64,000 bases of DNA from the NCBI RefSeq assembly GCF_002291425.1, contig NZ_CP014136.1:5470925-5534924 (forward strand). The letters run 5' to 3'. Source of the DNA: Gibbsiella quercinecans. GTDB taxonomy: Bacteria; Pseudomonadota; Gammaproteobacteria; Enterobacterales; Enterobacteriaceae. How positions within the stretch are numbered: position 1 is the first letter of the stretch; each line of letters begins with the position of its first letter. This document shows, piece by piece, positions 40,989 through 50,735 of this stretch. The position numbers were made by a program, and so were the translations under genes. The notes beneath the pieces are model-generated. The model was not told the DNA's origin and searched no databases. It saw only the letters and a list, made by a program, of their open reading frames with translations.

Positions 40989-41327
40989 AGATTCCGCCTT
41001 GATTAACAGGTTGTTAGTATAACTCTGCACATTTTAGCCAAGTGATGCCATGTCTGTCGCGGCTAAATACGAAAACTCACGGCTGAGGATACACTACGGG
41101 CCTTTCGCGTTGGGATTGTTCTGCTTTTGTTACAAAAGAATACCGATTTCACCGGCTAGTCATTGAAATGACGCTCCATTTCAGGCATATAACACAGATT
41201 ATTCATCTAAATGATGAGGCAAATTCGCTGCGGCGCCGGCATAACGGTTGAGGTTTCAGCTCCCGTTCCGGCTACGTATCCCACTGGGGCGCCCGCGCAA
41301 GGGTTGCCTCCGGCACGAGGAATTATT
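40989..41327. other. Intergenic region between sohB and yciK
   Basis: Divergent promoters are expected here. I looked for a cobalamin riboswitch because btuR is downstream and found none. A short inverted pair (CATTGAAATGACGCTCCATT, near 41162-41182) is the only structure noticed. Confidence 0.45.
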
Positions 41328-42089
41328 GTGCATTACCAACCCAAACAAGATCTGCTCGATCAACGTATTATTTTAGTCACCGGCGCGGGCGACGGCATTG
41401 GCCGCGAAGCGGCGCTGACCTATGCCCGGTTCGGCGCCCGCTTGGTGCTGTTGGGCCGAACCGCAAGCAAACTGCTGGCGGTGCAACAGCAAATCGCCGA
41501 GTTAGGCGGCCTACCGGCCTTAACCATCACGTTAGATCTGCTACGCGCCACCCCGGAACAATGCCAACAAATCGCCGGCGATCTGGCCACACAGGTGCCG
41601 CGCCTGGATGGCGTATTGAACAATGCCGGGCTGCTGGGCGATATCGTGCCGATGGCCGAAACCGACATTGCCACGTGGACGGAAGTGATGCAGGTCAACG
41701 TGAACGCCACCTTTATGCTCACGCAGGCGCTGCTGCCGCTGTTGCTCAAATCCCACAGTGCATCGCTGGTGTTTACCAGCTCCAGCGTCGGCCGCGTAGG
41801 CCGCGCCAACTGGGGGGCCTATGCGGTGTCCAAGTTCGCCACCGAGGGCATGATGCAGGTACTGGCGGACGAGTACAAAGGCAGTCATCTGCGGGTTAAC
41901 TGCGTCAACCCGGGCGGCACCCGCACCCAAATGCGCGCTGCCGCCTTCCCCCAGGAAGACAGCAACAAATTGAAAACGCCGGCGGACATCATGCCGCTGT
42001 ATCTCTACCTGATGGGCGACGACAGCCGCCGCAAGACCGGTATGAGCTTTGATGCCCAACCCAAACGCAAGCCCGGCCCGGCTGAATAG
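41328..42089 (+). CDS. yciK: YciK, short-chain dehydrogenase/reductase
   Basis: A 253-residue SDR-family oxidoreductase (E. coli YciK 252). The cofactor motif TGAGDGIG is near residue 19, NNAG at about 97, and the catalytic Ser-Tyr-Lys in SSSVGR and YAVSK. The start is a GTG at 41328 after GAGGAAT, giving the family N-terminus HYQPKQDLL; an open frame extends 39 codons upstream with unrelated sequence. It is 12 bases upstream of btuR, an arrangement shared with E. coli. Substrate unknown. Confidence 0.94.
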   Translation: MHYQPKQDLLDQRIILVTGAGDGIGREAALTYARFGARLVLLGRTASKLLAVQQQIAELGGLPALTITLDLLRATPEQCQQIAGDLATQVPRLDGVLNNAGLLGDIVPMAETDIATWTEVMQVNVNATFMLTQALLPLLLKSHSASLVFTSSSVGRVGRANWGAYAVSKFATEGMMQVLADEYKGSHLRVNCVNPGGTRTQMRAAAFPQEDSNKLKTPADIMPLYLYLMGDDSRRKTGMSFDAQPKRKPGPAE

Positions 42090-42101
42090 AGGTTCACCGC
42101 T

Positions 42102-42692
42102 ATGAACGAAGAGCGCCACCAACAACGCCAGCAGCGCCTGAAAGAACAGGTTGATGCCCGCATCGCCAACGCACAGCAAGAGCGCGGCCTGGTGTTGGTG
42201 TTTACCGGCAACGGCAAGGGAAAAACCACGGCGGCGTTCGGTACCCTTACCCGCGCCGTCGGCCACGGCCTGAAGGCCGGCGTGATCCAATTCATCAAGG
42301 GTGAATGGCCCAACGGCGAAAAGAACCTGTTGCAGCAACACAATGTGGAGTTTCAGGTGATGGCCAGCGGCTTTACCTGGGAAACCCAGGACAAAACGGC
42401 CGACACCGAAGCCTGCCTGGCGGTATGGGAACACGGCAAGCGCATGCTGGCCGACAGCAGCCTGGACGTGGTGCTGCTGGACGAAGTGACCTACATGGTC
42501 AGTTACGGTTATCTGCCGCTGGAGGCGCTATTATCGGCGCTGAAGCGGCGCCCGGCGCACCAAACGGCGATCATCACCGGGCGCGGCTGCCACCGCGAGC
42601 TGCTGGCACTGGCCGATACGGTGACGGAAATGCGACCGGTGAAACACGCATTTGACGCCGGCATCAAAGCGCAGAAAGGGATCGATTGGTAG
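42102..42692 (+). CDS. btuR: Cob(I)alamin adenosyltransferase BtuR
   Basis: A 196-residue CobA/BtuR-type ATP:corrinoid adenosyltransferase, the E. coli length. The P-loop GNGKGKTTAA lies near residues 36-45, and the ATP-binding segments DVVLLDEVTYM and TGRGCHRELLALAD follow. It makes adenosylcobalamin from imported corrinoids. It is co-transcribed with yciK. Confidence 0.97.
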   Translation: MNEERHQQRQQRLKEQVDARIANAQQERGLVLVFTGNGKGKTTAAFGTLTRAVGHGLKAGVIQFIKGEWPNGEKNLLQQHNVEFQVMASGFTWETQDKTADTEACLAVWEHGKRMLADSSLDVVLLDEVTYMVSYGYLPLEALLSALKRRPAHQTAIITGRGCHRELLALADTVTEMRPVKHAFDAGIKAQKGIDW

Positions 42693-42739
42693 CAGGGAAA
42701 CGCGCCGTAGCCGCACCGCCGGGTGGGCTACGGCCGCTA

Positions 42740-43636
42740 TCAGCCGCGCTTGGCGGCGGGTTTGGCGGGTTTGCTGCCTGGTGCGCTGCGGCGGCCGCCA
42801 GCAACCTGGCTGTGGCGTTTTACCGCGCGGCGGATTTGGTTCGCCTTCACGCGGCGGCGCTCACGCTCCACCGGCAATTTGCTGACCGTTTCCGGTTTCA
42901 GCTCCACCAGCTCACGCAGATAGTTGATCGCCGGCAGATCCAGTTCGGCCCAACCACCGCGCGGTAGCCCTTTAGGCAGATCGATATCGCCATAGCGCAC
43001 GCGAATCAAGCGGCTGACCTGGACGCCGACCGCTTCCCACAGGCGGCGAACTTCACGGTTGCGCCCTTCGGTCAGAGTAACGTTGTACCATTGGTTCAGG
43101 CCTTCGCCACCCTGGAAGCTGATGGTGCGAAATGCCGCCGGACCGTCTTCCAACTGCACGCCTCGGCTTAACAGTTTCATTTTTTCATCATCAACCTGGC
43201 CGAATACGCGCACCGCGTATTCACGCTCGACTTCACGGCTTGGGTGCATCAGGCGGTTGGCTAATTCACCGTCGGTGGTGAACAGCAGCAGGCCGGAGGT
43301 ATTCACGTCCAGGCGCCCTACCGCAACCCAGCGGGAGCCGCGCAGCTTCGGCAAACGATCGAACACCGTTGGCCGCCCTTCCGGATCGCTGCGCGTGCAC
43401 AGCTCGCCTTCCGGCTTGTAGTAGGCCAGCACCCGGCACACCGCTTCTGCCGATTCTTTGATCGAGACGATGTGGCCGTCCATGCGGATTTTCATCGCCG
43501 GCGTCACTTCAACGCGATCGCCCAGCGTGGCCACTTTGCCATCAACACTGACGCGGCCTGCCTGGATCATCGCTTCGATTTCACGGCGCGAGCCATGCCC
43601 GGCACGCGCTAAAACTTTCTGTAACTTTTCGCTCAT
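42740..43636 (-). CDS. rluB: 23S rRNA pseudouridine(2605) synthase RluB
   Basis: A 298-residue pseudouridine synthase (E. coli 291). The N-terminal S4 RNA-binding domain includes [20 protein letters not shown]; the catalytic aspartate is in [36 protein letters not shown] is also typical. The C-terminal tail is basic and Ala/Pro/Lys-rich. It modifies U2605 of 23S rRNA. It converges on btuR. Confidence 0.96.
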   Translation of the reverse strand: MSEKLQKVLARAGHGSRREIEAMIQAGRVSVDGKVATLGDRVEVTPAMKIRMDGHIVSIKESAEAVCRVLAYYKPEGELCTRSDPEGRPTVFDRLPKLRGSRWVAVGRLDVNTSGLLLFTTDGELANRLMHPSREVEREYAVRVFGQVDDEKMKLLSRGVQLEDGPAAFRTISFQGGEGLNQWYNVTLTEGRNREVRRLWEAVGVQVSRLIRVRYGDIDLPKGLPRGGWAELDLPAINYLRELVELKPETVSKLPVERERRRVKANQIRRAVKRHSQVAGGRRSAPGSKPAKPAAKRG

Positions 43637-43780
43637 TGAGCAACCTCTAGTGTCGCCTTCACAGGCGTCGGGGGGACTTCACTGCTGCCAGGAAGGCCAC
43701 AGCAAAAACAATCATTTAGAAAAACCAAACCCGGTATTATACAGGCTTTATGCGCACTTGGAACCTACAATCGTATTGCC

Positions 43781-44143
43781 TTAGTGCCGTTCACAAGGGA
43801 ACGCCGTGGTCAGCGCCAGCATCACCACAGAAGGCGCGGAGTAGTGCAGTTGTTCGGGGTGATCATCAAGGTACTTCATGACGGCATCGGCAGCCATGCC
43901 TACGCTGATACCGGAACCGGGGCAAATATTGCGGTTGCCCTGCATCGCATAACTGTCGAACACGCCGGCCACGTAGCCCATAAACAGCCCGCTGTTAAGG
44001 GCTTCGCTGGCGGTCACCGCCCCGGCCTTATGTTTGGTGTAATCCTGCGTTTGCGCCAACAATGTGCTGCCGGAATAGAAACCGGCATGTGCCAACGCCG
44101 GCACCAGTAAGATCATCAGCATCAGAAGTGTTTTGTTGATCAT
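43781..44143 (-). CDS. Rap1a/Tai-type immunity-like exported protein
   Basis: A 120-residue protein with a signal peptide (MINKTLLMLMILLVPALAHA, about 20 residues) and two cysteines in the mature part (RNICPG and the C-terminal FPCERH) that could form the disulfide seen in Rap1a. The pattern LFMGYVAGVFDSY, then a Cys, MKYLDDHPEQLHYSAPSVV and a final ALTTAFPC fits the Rap1a/Tai immunity fold, known from type VI secretion immunity proteins of Serratia marcescens. No effector or secretion gene is near, so it may be a housekeeping or orphan member. In E. coli yciQ occupies this place. The ATG at 44143 is chosen so the signal peptide is N-terminal. Confidence 0.72.
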   Translation of the reverse strand: MINKTLLMLMILLVPALAHAGFYSGSTLLAQTQDYTKHKAGAVTASEALNSGLFMGYVAGVFDSYAMQGNRNICPGSGISVGMAADAVMKYLDDHPEQLHYSAPSVVMLALTTAFPCERH

Positions 44144-44254
44144 CGCCCTGCTATCCTGCCCGTTAACCGTATAGGGCAACCAGAATAGCGGTTTTTATGC
44201 TAAATAACTGCAAGGCTGGCACTTTTTCAGAAAACGGACAGAGACCGCGGCCTG

Positions 44255-44875
44255 TCAGCGAAACGGCGCAACGTCGCCGGCGCCCTCACGCACGATAACC
44301 GGCGAAGACTCGGTCAAATCGATAACCGTAGTTGGTTGCTGGCCGAGGAAACCGCCGTGAACCACCAGATCCACCTGTTTGCCCAAGCGATCGTTGATCT
44401 CTTCGGGATCGGATTCGGCAAAATCATTGCCCGGCAGCATCAGTGTGGTCGACATCATCGGCTCATTCAGCAATTCCAACAGTGCCAGCGCGATCGGATT
44501 GGACGGCACGCGCAGGCCGATCGTCTTACGCTTTTCATTCATTAGCCGACGCGGCACTTCCTTGGTGGCCTTGAGAATAAAGGTGTAGTTGCCCGGCGTG
44601 TTGTTTTTGATCAGGCGAAACGCGCTGTTATCCACGTAAGCATAGGTGGAAAGCTCCGACAGATCGCGGCACATCAGCGTGAAATTATGGTTGCTGCCCA
44701 ACTGGCGAATGTGGCAGATACGCTCCATGGCGTTCTTCTCGCCCAGCATACAGCCCAGCGCATAGCCGGAATCCGTTGGATAGACAATCACCCCGCCTTT
44801 GCGCAGCACATCAACCGCCTGGTTGATCAGGCGTGCCTGGGGGTTGTCCGGGTGTATATAAAAAAGCTGGCCCAT
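44255..44875 (-). CDS. yciO: YciO, Sua5/YrdC family protein
   Basis: A 206-residue protein of the YrdC/Sua5 fold (E. coli YciO 206), related to the threonylcarbamoyl-adenylate synthases of tRNA t6A formation. The dsRNA-binding-like cleft sequence GGVIVYPTDSGYALGC and KTIGLRVPSNPIAL are present. It is thought not to substitute for TsaC. It is downstream of rnm on the same strand. Confidence 0.94.
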   Translation of the reverse strand: MGQLFYIHPDNPQARLINQAVDVLRKGGVIVYPTDSGYALGCMLGEKNAMERICHIRQLGSNHNFTLMCRDLSELSTYAYVDNSAFRLIKNNTPGNYTFILKATKEVPRRLMNEKRKTIGLRVPSNPIALALLELLNEPMMSTTLMLPGNDFAESDPEEINDRLGKQVDLVVHGGFLGQQPTTVIDLTESSPVIVREGAGDVAPFR

Positions 44876-44917
44876 ATCTTGCTCCTAAAAGTCACTTCGC
44901 GAGCGGCCCCGCCCGCG

Positions 44918-45811
44918 TTAAATCTGTTCTGTGTTGTTGGCGCCTGGCGCCGACCAATCGCGCCACACCGGCTCAACGCCGCCGGGCAGCCACAGTTTAC
45001 GGCCCAGTTCGATCCAGGCGCAGGGCTGGTGAAAGTCAGACCCCTGGGAAGCCAATAACTGGTAATCCCGCGCGTAGGCGGCCAGTTGACTGCGCTCATG
45101 CGGCGCCTGCTGGCATTGGGCCACTTCCATCGCGTCACCGCCCTGCATGGCGAAATACGCCAGCAGGCGCTTTAACCATTTTGCCGACAAATCGTAACGC
45201 CCAGGGTGCGCCATGACCGCCTGGCCGCCGGATTGATGAATCACATCAATAGCTTGTTCTATTGTACACCACTGCGGCGGAACATAGCCGGTTTTGCCTT
45301 TTGCCAGGTATTTCTTGAAAACCTGCGCCAGATTATCCGCCACGCCAAACTGCACCAGGTAGCGCGCAAAGTGCCCGCGCGTTACCGCGCCGCTGCCCGC
45401 CAGCGTCTGTGCGCCTTCATAAGCCCCGGGAATGCGCGCTTTTGCCAGCCGTTCGCCGATCGCCTGGGCGCGCTGCCGACGGCGCTCGGCCTGTTCGGCC
45501 AAAAGCTGAAGCAGCGCCGGGTGCTGAATATCCATGCCCAGCCCGACGATATGTATTTCGTGGTTTTCCCACTGGGTTGAAATTTCCACCCCATTGATCA
45601 GTTGCAGTGATAGCCGGTGGTGAGCGATGGCGGCAGCAGCTTCTGCCAGGCCGTCGGTAGTGTCATGGTCGGTAATCGCCAACACGCCGACGCGCATTTC
45701 CACCGCCCGCAGCACCAGTTGCGTTGGCGAAAGATAGCCGTCAGACGCGGTGGTGTGGCTGTGGAGATCGTACAGGGTGAATGCTGAAGAAGGTAACGGC
45801 GTGTGTGTCAA
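44918..45811 (-). CDS. rnm: RNase AM (Rnm, YciV/TrpH), PHP-domain 5'-3' exonuclease
   Basis: A PHP-family metal phosphoesterase of about 297 residues (E. coli 293) involved in 5'-end maturation of ribosomal RNAs. Metal ligands are in LYDLHSHTTASDG, AITDHDTTDG, NGVEIS, HEIHIVGLGMD, MAHPGRY and GSDFH. The start is uncertain: I place it at the TTG at 45811, which gives the family length; an in-frame ATG at 45883 adds 24 residues, and no strong ribosome binding site decides between them. It is divergent from the trp operon, as in E. coli. Confidence 0.9.
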   Translation of the reverse strand: MTHTPLPSSAFTLYDLHSHTTASDGYLSPTQLVLRAVEMRVGVLAITDHDTTDGLAEAAAAIAHHRLSLQLINGVEISTQWENHEIHIVGLGMDIQHPALLQLLAEQAERRRQRAQAIGERLAKARIPGAYEGAQTLAGSGAVTRGHFARYLVQFGVADNLAQVFKKYLAKGKTGYVPPQWCTIEQAIDVIHQSGGQAVMAHPGRYDLSAKWLKRLLAYFAMQGGDAMEVAQCQQAPHERSQLAAYARDYQLLASQGSDFHQPCAWIELGRKLWLPGGVEPVWRDWSAPGANNTEQI

Positions 45812-45947
45812 AAGAAATATCCGGCTATGGCTGGGAGGATTATCATAACCGTTATGCCCGGCCGGACGGAAATCTATTATCACCGCGCCGGTTGTGCGCC
45901 CGCAAAGGTGCCGCCAGCGGGAGACAAAAACATTCTTCAGAAAGGGG

Positions 45948-45984
45948 TTGACTTTACCTCACTGAACCAGTTAACTAGTACACC
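45948..45984 (+). promoter_or_regulatory. trp promoter and TrpR operator
   Basis: TTGACT (45948-45953) and TTAACT (45971-45976) are 17 bases apart. The -10 is embedded in ACCAGTTAACTAGT (45966-45979), a near-perfect copy of the E. coli TrpR operator core ACTAGTTAACTAGT. Tryptophan-bound TrpR would block polymerase here. Confidence 0.92.
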
Positions 45985-46021
45985 AGTTACAGGTTAAATG
46001 ATAATTCAAGAGAGCACATAA

Positions 46022-46081
46022 ATGAGCAAGCAAACTTCTCTTCTTCGTTGGTGGCGCACCTCCCTTCCGCGGGCGGTATAA
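46022..46081 (+). CDS. trpL: trp operon leader peptide TrpL
   Basis: A 19-residue leader peptide, MSKQTSLLRWWRTSLPRAV, with tandem Trp codons at positions 10-11. WWRTS is the shared core of enterobacterial TrpL. Ribosome stalling at the Trp codons under tryptophan shortage prevents the downstream terminator from forming. ATG preceded by AAGAGAGC. Confidence 0.94.
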   Translation: MSKQTSLLRWWRTSLPRAV

Positions 46082-46117
46082 TCGCGCATACCTGTCATTT
46101 GACACTGCAGATTTCCT

Positions 46118-46144
46118 AAGCCCGCATCGCATGCGGGCTTTTTT
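46118..46144 (+). terminator. trp attenuator
   Basis: A perfect 10-bp stem (AAGCCCGCAT / ATGCGGGCTT) with a CGC loop is followed by four more T residues, between trpL and trpE. It is the terminator of the trp attenuation system. Confidence 0.94.
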
Positions 46145-46170
46145 ATGGACCAAATTCAACTGGAATCATC

Positions 46171-47733
46171 ATGATAAACACCAAACCACAGCTGAAACTG
46201 CTCACGGCGCAAGCCGTCTACCGTGGGGATCCCACCAGTCTGTTCAACCAACTGTGCGGCGCGCGCCCGGCGACCTTGCTGCTGGAATCGGCCGAGATCA
46301 ACAGCAAAGAAGATTTAAAAAGCCTGCTGGTGGTTGACAGTGCGCTGCGCATCACGGCGCTGGAACGCACGGTGACCATCCAAGCGCTGACCGCCAACGG
46401 CGCGGCCTTATTGCCGCTGCTGGACAACGCATTACCGGCGGAAGTGGCGGTTCAAGCGCAGCCCAATGGCCGCGTGCTGACGTTCCCGGTCATTGATAGC
46501 GTGCAGGACGAAGACGCGCGCCTGCGTTCGTTATCGGTATTCGATGCGCTGCGCACCCTGCTGGCGCTGGTCGAAACGCCGGTCGATGAGCGTGACGCCA
46601 TGCTGCTCGGCGGGCTGTTCGCCTACGATCTGGTGGCGGGGTTCGAAGATCTGCCGGCGCTGCGCCACGATCAGCGCTGCCCGGATTTTTGCTTCTATCT
46701 GGCGGAAACCTTGCTGGTGCTGGATCACCAGCACCGCACTACCCGCCTGCAGGCCAGCCTGTTCACCGCCGACGCCGGCGAAGAACAGCGCTTGCAGCAA
46801 CGCCTGGAGCAGTTGCAGGCGCAAATCAAGCAAACGCCGTTGCCGATCCCCCAGCAGCAGATTGAAGACATGCAGCTCAGTTGCAACCAGAGTGATGAGG
46901 AATACGGCACCGTCGTCAGCACCCTGCAACAGGCTATTCGTCACGGTGAAATTTTCCAGGTCGTGCCATCCCGCCGTTTCTCACTGCCGTGCCCGGCACC
47001 GCTGGCAGCGTATAAAACGCTGAAGGAAAACAACCCCAGCCCCTATATGTTCTTTATGCAGGATAACGAATTCACGCTGTTCGGCGCGTCACCAGAAAGC
47101 GCGCTGAAATACGATGGCAACAACCGCCAGATTGAAATCTACCCGATCGCCGGCACTCGCCCACGCGGCCGCCGCGCCGACGGCTCGCTGGATCTGGATC
47201 TCGATAGCCGCATCGAACTGGAAATGCGCACCGATCATAAAGAACTGGCCGAGCACCTGATGCTGGTGGATCTGGCGCGCAATGATCTGGCGCGCATCTG
47301 CCAGGCCGGCAGCCGTTACGTCGCCGATTTGACCAAAGTCGACCGTTACTCTTTTGTTATGCACCTGGTCTCGCGCGTGGTCGGTACCCTGCGTGAAGAT
47401 CTGGACGTGCTGCACGCCTACCAGGCCTGTATGAATATGGGCACGCTCAGCGGCGCACCGAAAGTGCGCGCCATGCAGCTTATCGCCGCGTCTGAAGGCT
47501 CCTGCCGCGGCAGCTACGGCGGTGCCGTCGGCTATTTCACCGCGCATGGCGATCTGGATACCTGTATTGTCATCCGCTCGGCGTATGTTGAAGACGGGAT
47601 CGCGACCGTACAGGCCGGCGCCGGTGTGGTACTGGATTCCGTTCCGCAAGCGGAAGCGGATGAAACAAGAAACAAGGCACGTGCCGTGCTGCGTGCCATC
47701 GCCAGCGCGCATCAGGCCAAGGAGGTGTTCTGA
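46171..47733 (+). CDS. trpE: Anthranilate synthase component I (TrpE)
   Basis: A 520-residue chorismate-using enzyme (E. coli 520) that forms anthranilate with ammonia from TrpG. The tryptophan feedback site LLESAEI is near residue 38, and the catalytic part has [23 protein letters not shown], and [11 protein letters not shown]. The stop TGA overlaps the trpG ATG (TGATG), indicating translational coupling of the two subunits. Confidence 0.98.
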   Translation: MINTKPQLKLLTAQAVYRGDPTSLFNQLCGARPATLLLESAEINSKEDLKSLLVVDSALRITALERTVTIQALTANGAALLPLLDNALPAEVAVQAQPNGRVLTFPVIDSVQDEDARLRSLSVFDALRTLLALVETPVDERDAMLLGGLFAYDLVAGFEDLPALRHDQRCPDFCFYLAETLLVLDHQHRTTRLQASLFTADAGEEQRLQQRLEQLQAQIKQTPLPIPQQQIEDMQLSCNQSDEEYGTVVSTLQQAIRHGEIFQVVPSRRFSLPCPAPLAAYKTLKENNPSPYMFFMQDNEFTLFGASPESALKYDGNNRQIEIYPIAGTRPRGRRADGSLDLDLDSRIELEMRTDHKELAEHLMLVDLARNDLARICQAGSRYVADLTKVDRYSFVMHLVSRVVGTLREDLDVLHAYQACMNMGTLSGAPKVRAMQLIAASEGSCRGSYGGAVGYFTAHGDLDTCIVIRSAYVEDGIATVQAGAGVVLDSVPQAEADETRNKARAVLRAIASAHQAKEVF

Positions 47734-48314
47734 TGGCGGATATTCTGTTACTCGACAACGTCGATTCCTTTACTTACAACCTGGTCGATCAACTGCGCGC
47801 CAGCGGCCATCGGGTGGTGGTTTACCGTAACCAGATCGCCGCCGATACCATCATCGAGCGCCTGCAACAGATGGAGCAGCCGGTGCTGGTGCTCTCCCCT
47901 GGCCCAGGCACGCCGGCCGACGCTGGCTGTATGCCGGAACTGCTGCAACGCCTGCGTGGGCAATTGCCGATTATCGGCATCTGCCTTGGCCACCAGGCCA
48001 TTATCGAATCCTACGGCGGCCATGTCGGCCAGGCCGGCGAGATCCTGCACGGCAAGGCATCGCCGATTACCCACGACGGCGAAGGCATGTTTGCCGGCAT
48101 GGTTAATCCGCTGCCGGTGGCCCGCTACCACTCACTGGTCGGCAGCAACATTCCCGCCGAACTGACCGTCAACGCGCACTTTGGCGAAATGGTGATGGCG
48201 GTGCGCAATGACGCGCAACGCGTTTGCGGCTTCCAGTTCCACCCGGAATCGATTCTGACCACCCACGGCGCGCGTTTGCTGGAGCAAACGCTGGCCTGGG
48301 CGCTGGCGAAATAA
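47733..48314 (+). CDS. trpG: Anthranilate synthase component II, glutamine amidotransferase (TrpG)
   Basis: A 193-residue class I glutamine amidotransferase that supplies ammonia to TrpE. The catalytic Cys is in [10 protein letters not shown], and the His-Glu pair in FQFHPES. It is a separate gene, ending before trpD, unlike the fused TrpGD of E. coli; the split form is known in Serratia and Yersinia. Confidence 0.97.
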   Translation: MADILLLDNVDSFTYNLVDQLRASGHRVVVYRNQIAADTIIERLQQMEQPVLVLSPGPGTPADAGCMPELLQRLRGQLPIIGICLGHQAIIESYGGHVGQAGEILHGKASPITHDGEGMFAGMVNPLPVARYHSLVGSNIPAELTVNAHFGEMVMAVRNDAQRVCGFQFHPESILTTHGARLLEQTLAWALAK

Positions 48315-48331
48315 AGACAGGAGTGACCATC

Positions 48332-49330
48332 ATGCAACCTATTCTTGAAAAACTGTACGGCGCCCAGCCGCTAAGCCAGCAGGAAAGCCAACAGCTGTTC
48401 GGCGGCATCGTGCGCGGCGAGTTGGAAAACAGCCAACTGGCGGCGGCGCTGATCAGCATGAAAATCCGCGGCGAACGTCCGGAAGAGATTGCCGGCGCGG
48501 CGCAGGCGCTGCTGGCGGACGCCAAGCCATTCCCGAGGCCGGACTACCTGTTCGCCGATATTGTCGGCACCGGCGGCGACGGCACCAACAGCATCAATAT
48601 TTCCACCGCCAGCGCGTTTGTGGCGGCAGCCTGCGGAGCAAAAGTGGCGAAACACGGCAACCGCAGCGTTTCCAGCCGCTCTGGCTCTTCCGATCTGCTG
48701 GCCGCCTTCGGCATCCGGCTTGACCTGCCGGCGGAAGAAGCCCGCCAGGCGCTGGACGATCTGGGCGTTTGCTTCTTGTTCGCCCCGCAGTATCACACCG
48801 GGTTCCGCCATGCGATGCCGGTGCGCCAACAGTTGAAAACCCGCACCCTTTTCAACGTGCTGGGCCCGCTGATTAACCCGGCGCGCCCACCGCTGGCACT
48901 GATTGGCGTCTATAGCCCGGAATTGGTGTTGCCGATCGCTGAAACTCTACGCGTGCTGGGTTACCAACGTGCAGCGGTGGTTCACGGCGGCGGCATGGAT
49001 GAAGTGGCGATCCATACCACCACCCACGTGGCCGAACTCAATAACGGCGTGATTGAAAGCTATACACTGAACCCGGCATCATTCGGCCTGCAAACCTACC
49101 CGCTGGAGGCGTTGCAGGGCGGCTCTCCGGAAGAAAACCGTGACATTCTGGCACGGTTGTTACAAGGTAAGGGCGAGCCGGCGCATGCCGCCGCAGTGGC
49201 CGCCAACGTGGCGTTGCTGCTGAAACTTTTCGGTAATGAAGACCTGCGGCAGAACGCACAGCAGGCATTGGACATGATACATAGCGGGCAGGCTTATCAG
49301 CGTGTGACCGCATTGGCAGCAAGAGGATAA
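48332..49330 (+). CDS. trpD: Anthranilate phosphoribosyltransferase (TrpD)
   Basis: A 332-residue enzyme that adds phosphoribose to anthranilate. [14 protein letters not shown] (about 80) binds pyrophosphate, and [13 protein letters not shown] is the anthranilate/metal site. The start is the ATG at 48332, after an AGGAG; a GTG 9 bases earlier is possible. It follows trpG by 17 bases and is directly followed by trpC. Confidence 0.97.
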   Translation: MQPILEKLYGAQPLSQQESQQLFGGIVRGELENSQLAAALISMKIRGERPEEIAGAAQALLADAKPFPRPDYLFADIVGTGGDGTNSINISTASAFVAAACGAKVAKHGNRSVSSRSGSSDLLAAFGIRLDLPAEEARQALDDLGVCFLFAPQYHTGFRHAMPVRQQLKTRTLFNVLGPLINPARPPLALIGVYSPELVLPIAETLRVLGYQRAAVVHGGGMDEVAIHTTTHVAELNNGVIESYTLNPASFGLQTYPLEALQGGSPEENRDILARLLQGKGEPAHAAAVAANVALLLKLFGNEDLRQNAQQALDMIHSGQAYQRVTALAARG

Positions 49331-50695
49331 ATGATGCAGGAAACCGTGCTCAACAAAATTGTTCGTGACAAAGCGCAATGGATCGCAGCACGACAGCAAC
49401 AACAGCCGCTGGCCAGCTTTCAAAACCAGATAACTCCCAGCACACGCAGTTTCTACCATGCGCTGCAGGGCAGCAAAACGGCGTTTATTCTCGAATGTAA
49501 AAAGGCATCTCCTTCCAAAGGGTTGATCCGTGAAGACTTCGATCCGGTCAGCATCGCTACGGTCTACAAAGATTACGCCTCGGCGATTTCCGTGCTGACC
49601 GATGAGAAGTATTTCCAAGGCAATTTCGAGTTCCTCACGCAAGTGAGCAAAACGGTAACGCAGCCGGTATTGTGCAAAGACTTCATCATCGATCCGTATC
49701 AGATCTACCTGGCACGCTATTACCAGGGCGATGCGATTTTACTGATGCTCTCGGTACTCGATGACGATCAATACCGTCAGCTCGCCGCCGTAGCGCACAG
49801 CCTGAAGATGGGCGTGCTGACCGAAGTGATCAGTGAAGAAGAGCTGCAACGCGCGATCGCCCTCGGCGCCCGCGTGGTGGGCATCAATAACCGCGATCTG
49901 CGGGATCTCAGCATCAACCTGGATCGCACCCGCAGCCTGGCGCCGCGCGTGCCGCACGGCGTGACGGTAATCAGCGAGTCCGGCATCAACAGCTATGGCC
50001 ACGTGCGCGAACTCAGCCGCTTCGCCAACGGCTTCCTGATTGGCAGCGCGCTGATGGCCGAAGACAATCTGCGCGCTGCAGTGCGCAAGGTGCTGCTTGG
50101 CGATAACAAGGTGTGTGGGCTGACCCGGCCACAGGACGCCGCCGCCGCTGAACAGGCGGGTGCTAACTACGGCGGGCTGATTTTCGTCGAACGTTCGCCG
50201 CGCTGCGTGGATATCGACCGTGCGCGCAGCATTATCGCCGGCGCACCGCTGAAGTACGTCGGTGTGTTCTGCGATGCGCCAGTGAGCACCGTGGCGCAAA
50301 CCGCCAGCCAGCTTGGGCTGCGCGCGGTGCAGTTGCACGGTGCGGAAGACCAGGCCTATATCAATGCGCTGCGGGCCGAACTGCCGGCCGAATGCCAGAT
50401 CTGGAAGGCGCAGAGTGTGAAAGACAGTCTGCCGGCGCGTAACCTACAGCAGGTGGATCGCTATCTGTTGGATAACGGTGCCGGCGGTAGCGGGCAACGC
50501 TTCGACTGGGCCATGTTGCACGGCGAAAAGCTGGATAACGTCATGCTGGCCGGTGGGTTGAGCGCCGACAACTGCGTCGCGGCCGCACAGCTAGGCTGCG
50601 CCGGGCTGGATTTCAACTCCGGCGTGGAAAGCGAGCCGGGCATCAAAGATGCCAATCTTCTGGCTGCGGTATTTCAGACGCTACGCGCCTACTGA
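49331..50695 (+). CDS. trpC: Bifunctional indole-3-glycerol-phosphate synthase / phosphoribosylanthranilate isomerase (TrpCF)
   Basis: A 454-residue fusion (E. coli 453). The N-terminal half is the TrpC barrel (ILECKKASPSKG near residue 52, SESGIN near 216), and the C-terminal half from about 258 is TrpF (KVCGLTRPQDA, VQLHGAED). The ATG follows the trpD stop without spacing. It carries two consecutive reactions of the pathway. Confidence 0.97.
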   Translation: MMQETVLNKIVRDKAQWIAARQQQQPLASFQNQITPSTRSFYHALQGSKTAFILECKKASPSKGLIREDFDPVSIATVYKDYASAISVLTDEKYFQGNFEFLTQVSKTVTQPVLCKDFIIDPYQIYLARYYQGDAILLMLSVLDDDQYRQLAAVAHSLKMGVLTEVISEEELQRAIALGARVVGINNRDLRDLSINLDRTRSLAPRVPHGVTVISESGINSYGHVRELSRFANGFLIGSALMAEDNLRAAVRKVLLGDNKVCGLTRPQDAAAAEQAGANYGGLIFVERSPRCVDIDRARSIIAGAPLKYVGVFCDAPVSTVAQTASQLGLRAVQLHGAEDQAYINALRAELPAECQIWKAQSVKDSLPARNLQQVDRYLLDNGAGGSGQRFDWAMLHGEKLDNVMLAGGLSADNCVAAAQLGCAGLDFNSGVESEPGIKDANLLAAVFQTLRAY

Positions 50696-50735
50696 TTCAC
50701 AATCATTCTAATTAATGGATAAGACGGGAAAAAAA

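Noticed and set aside
40989-41327. Possible cobalamin riboswitch upstream of yciK-btuR
   Set aside because: Only a short CCACTG-like string is present; the surrounding core and pairing expected of a cobalamin riboswitch are missing.
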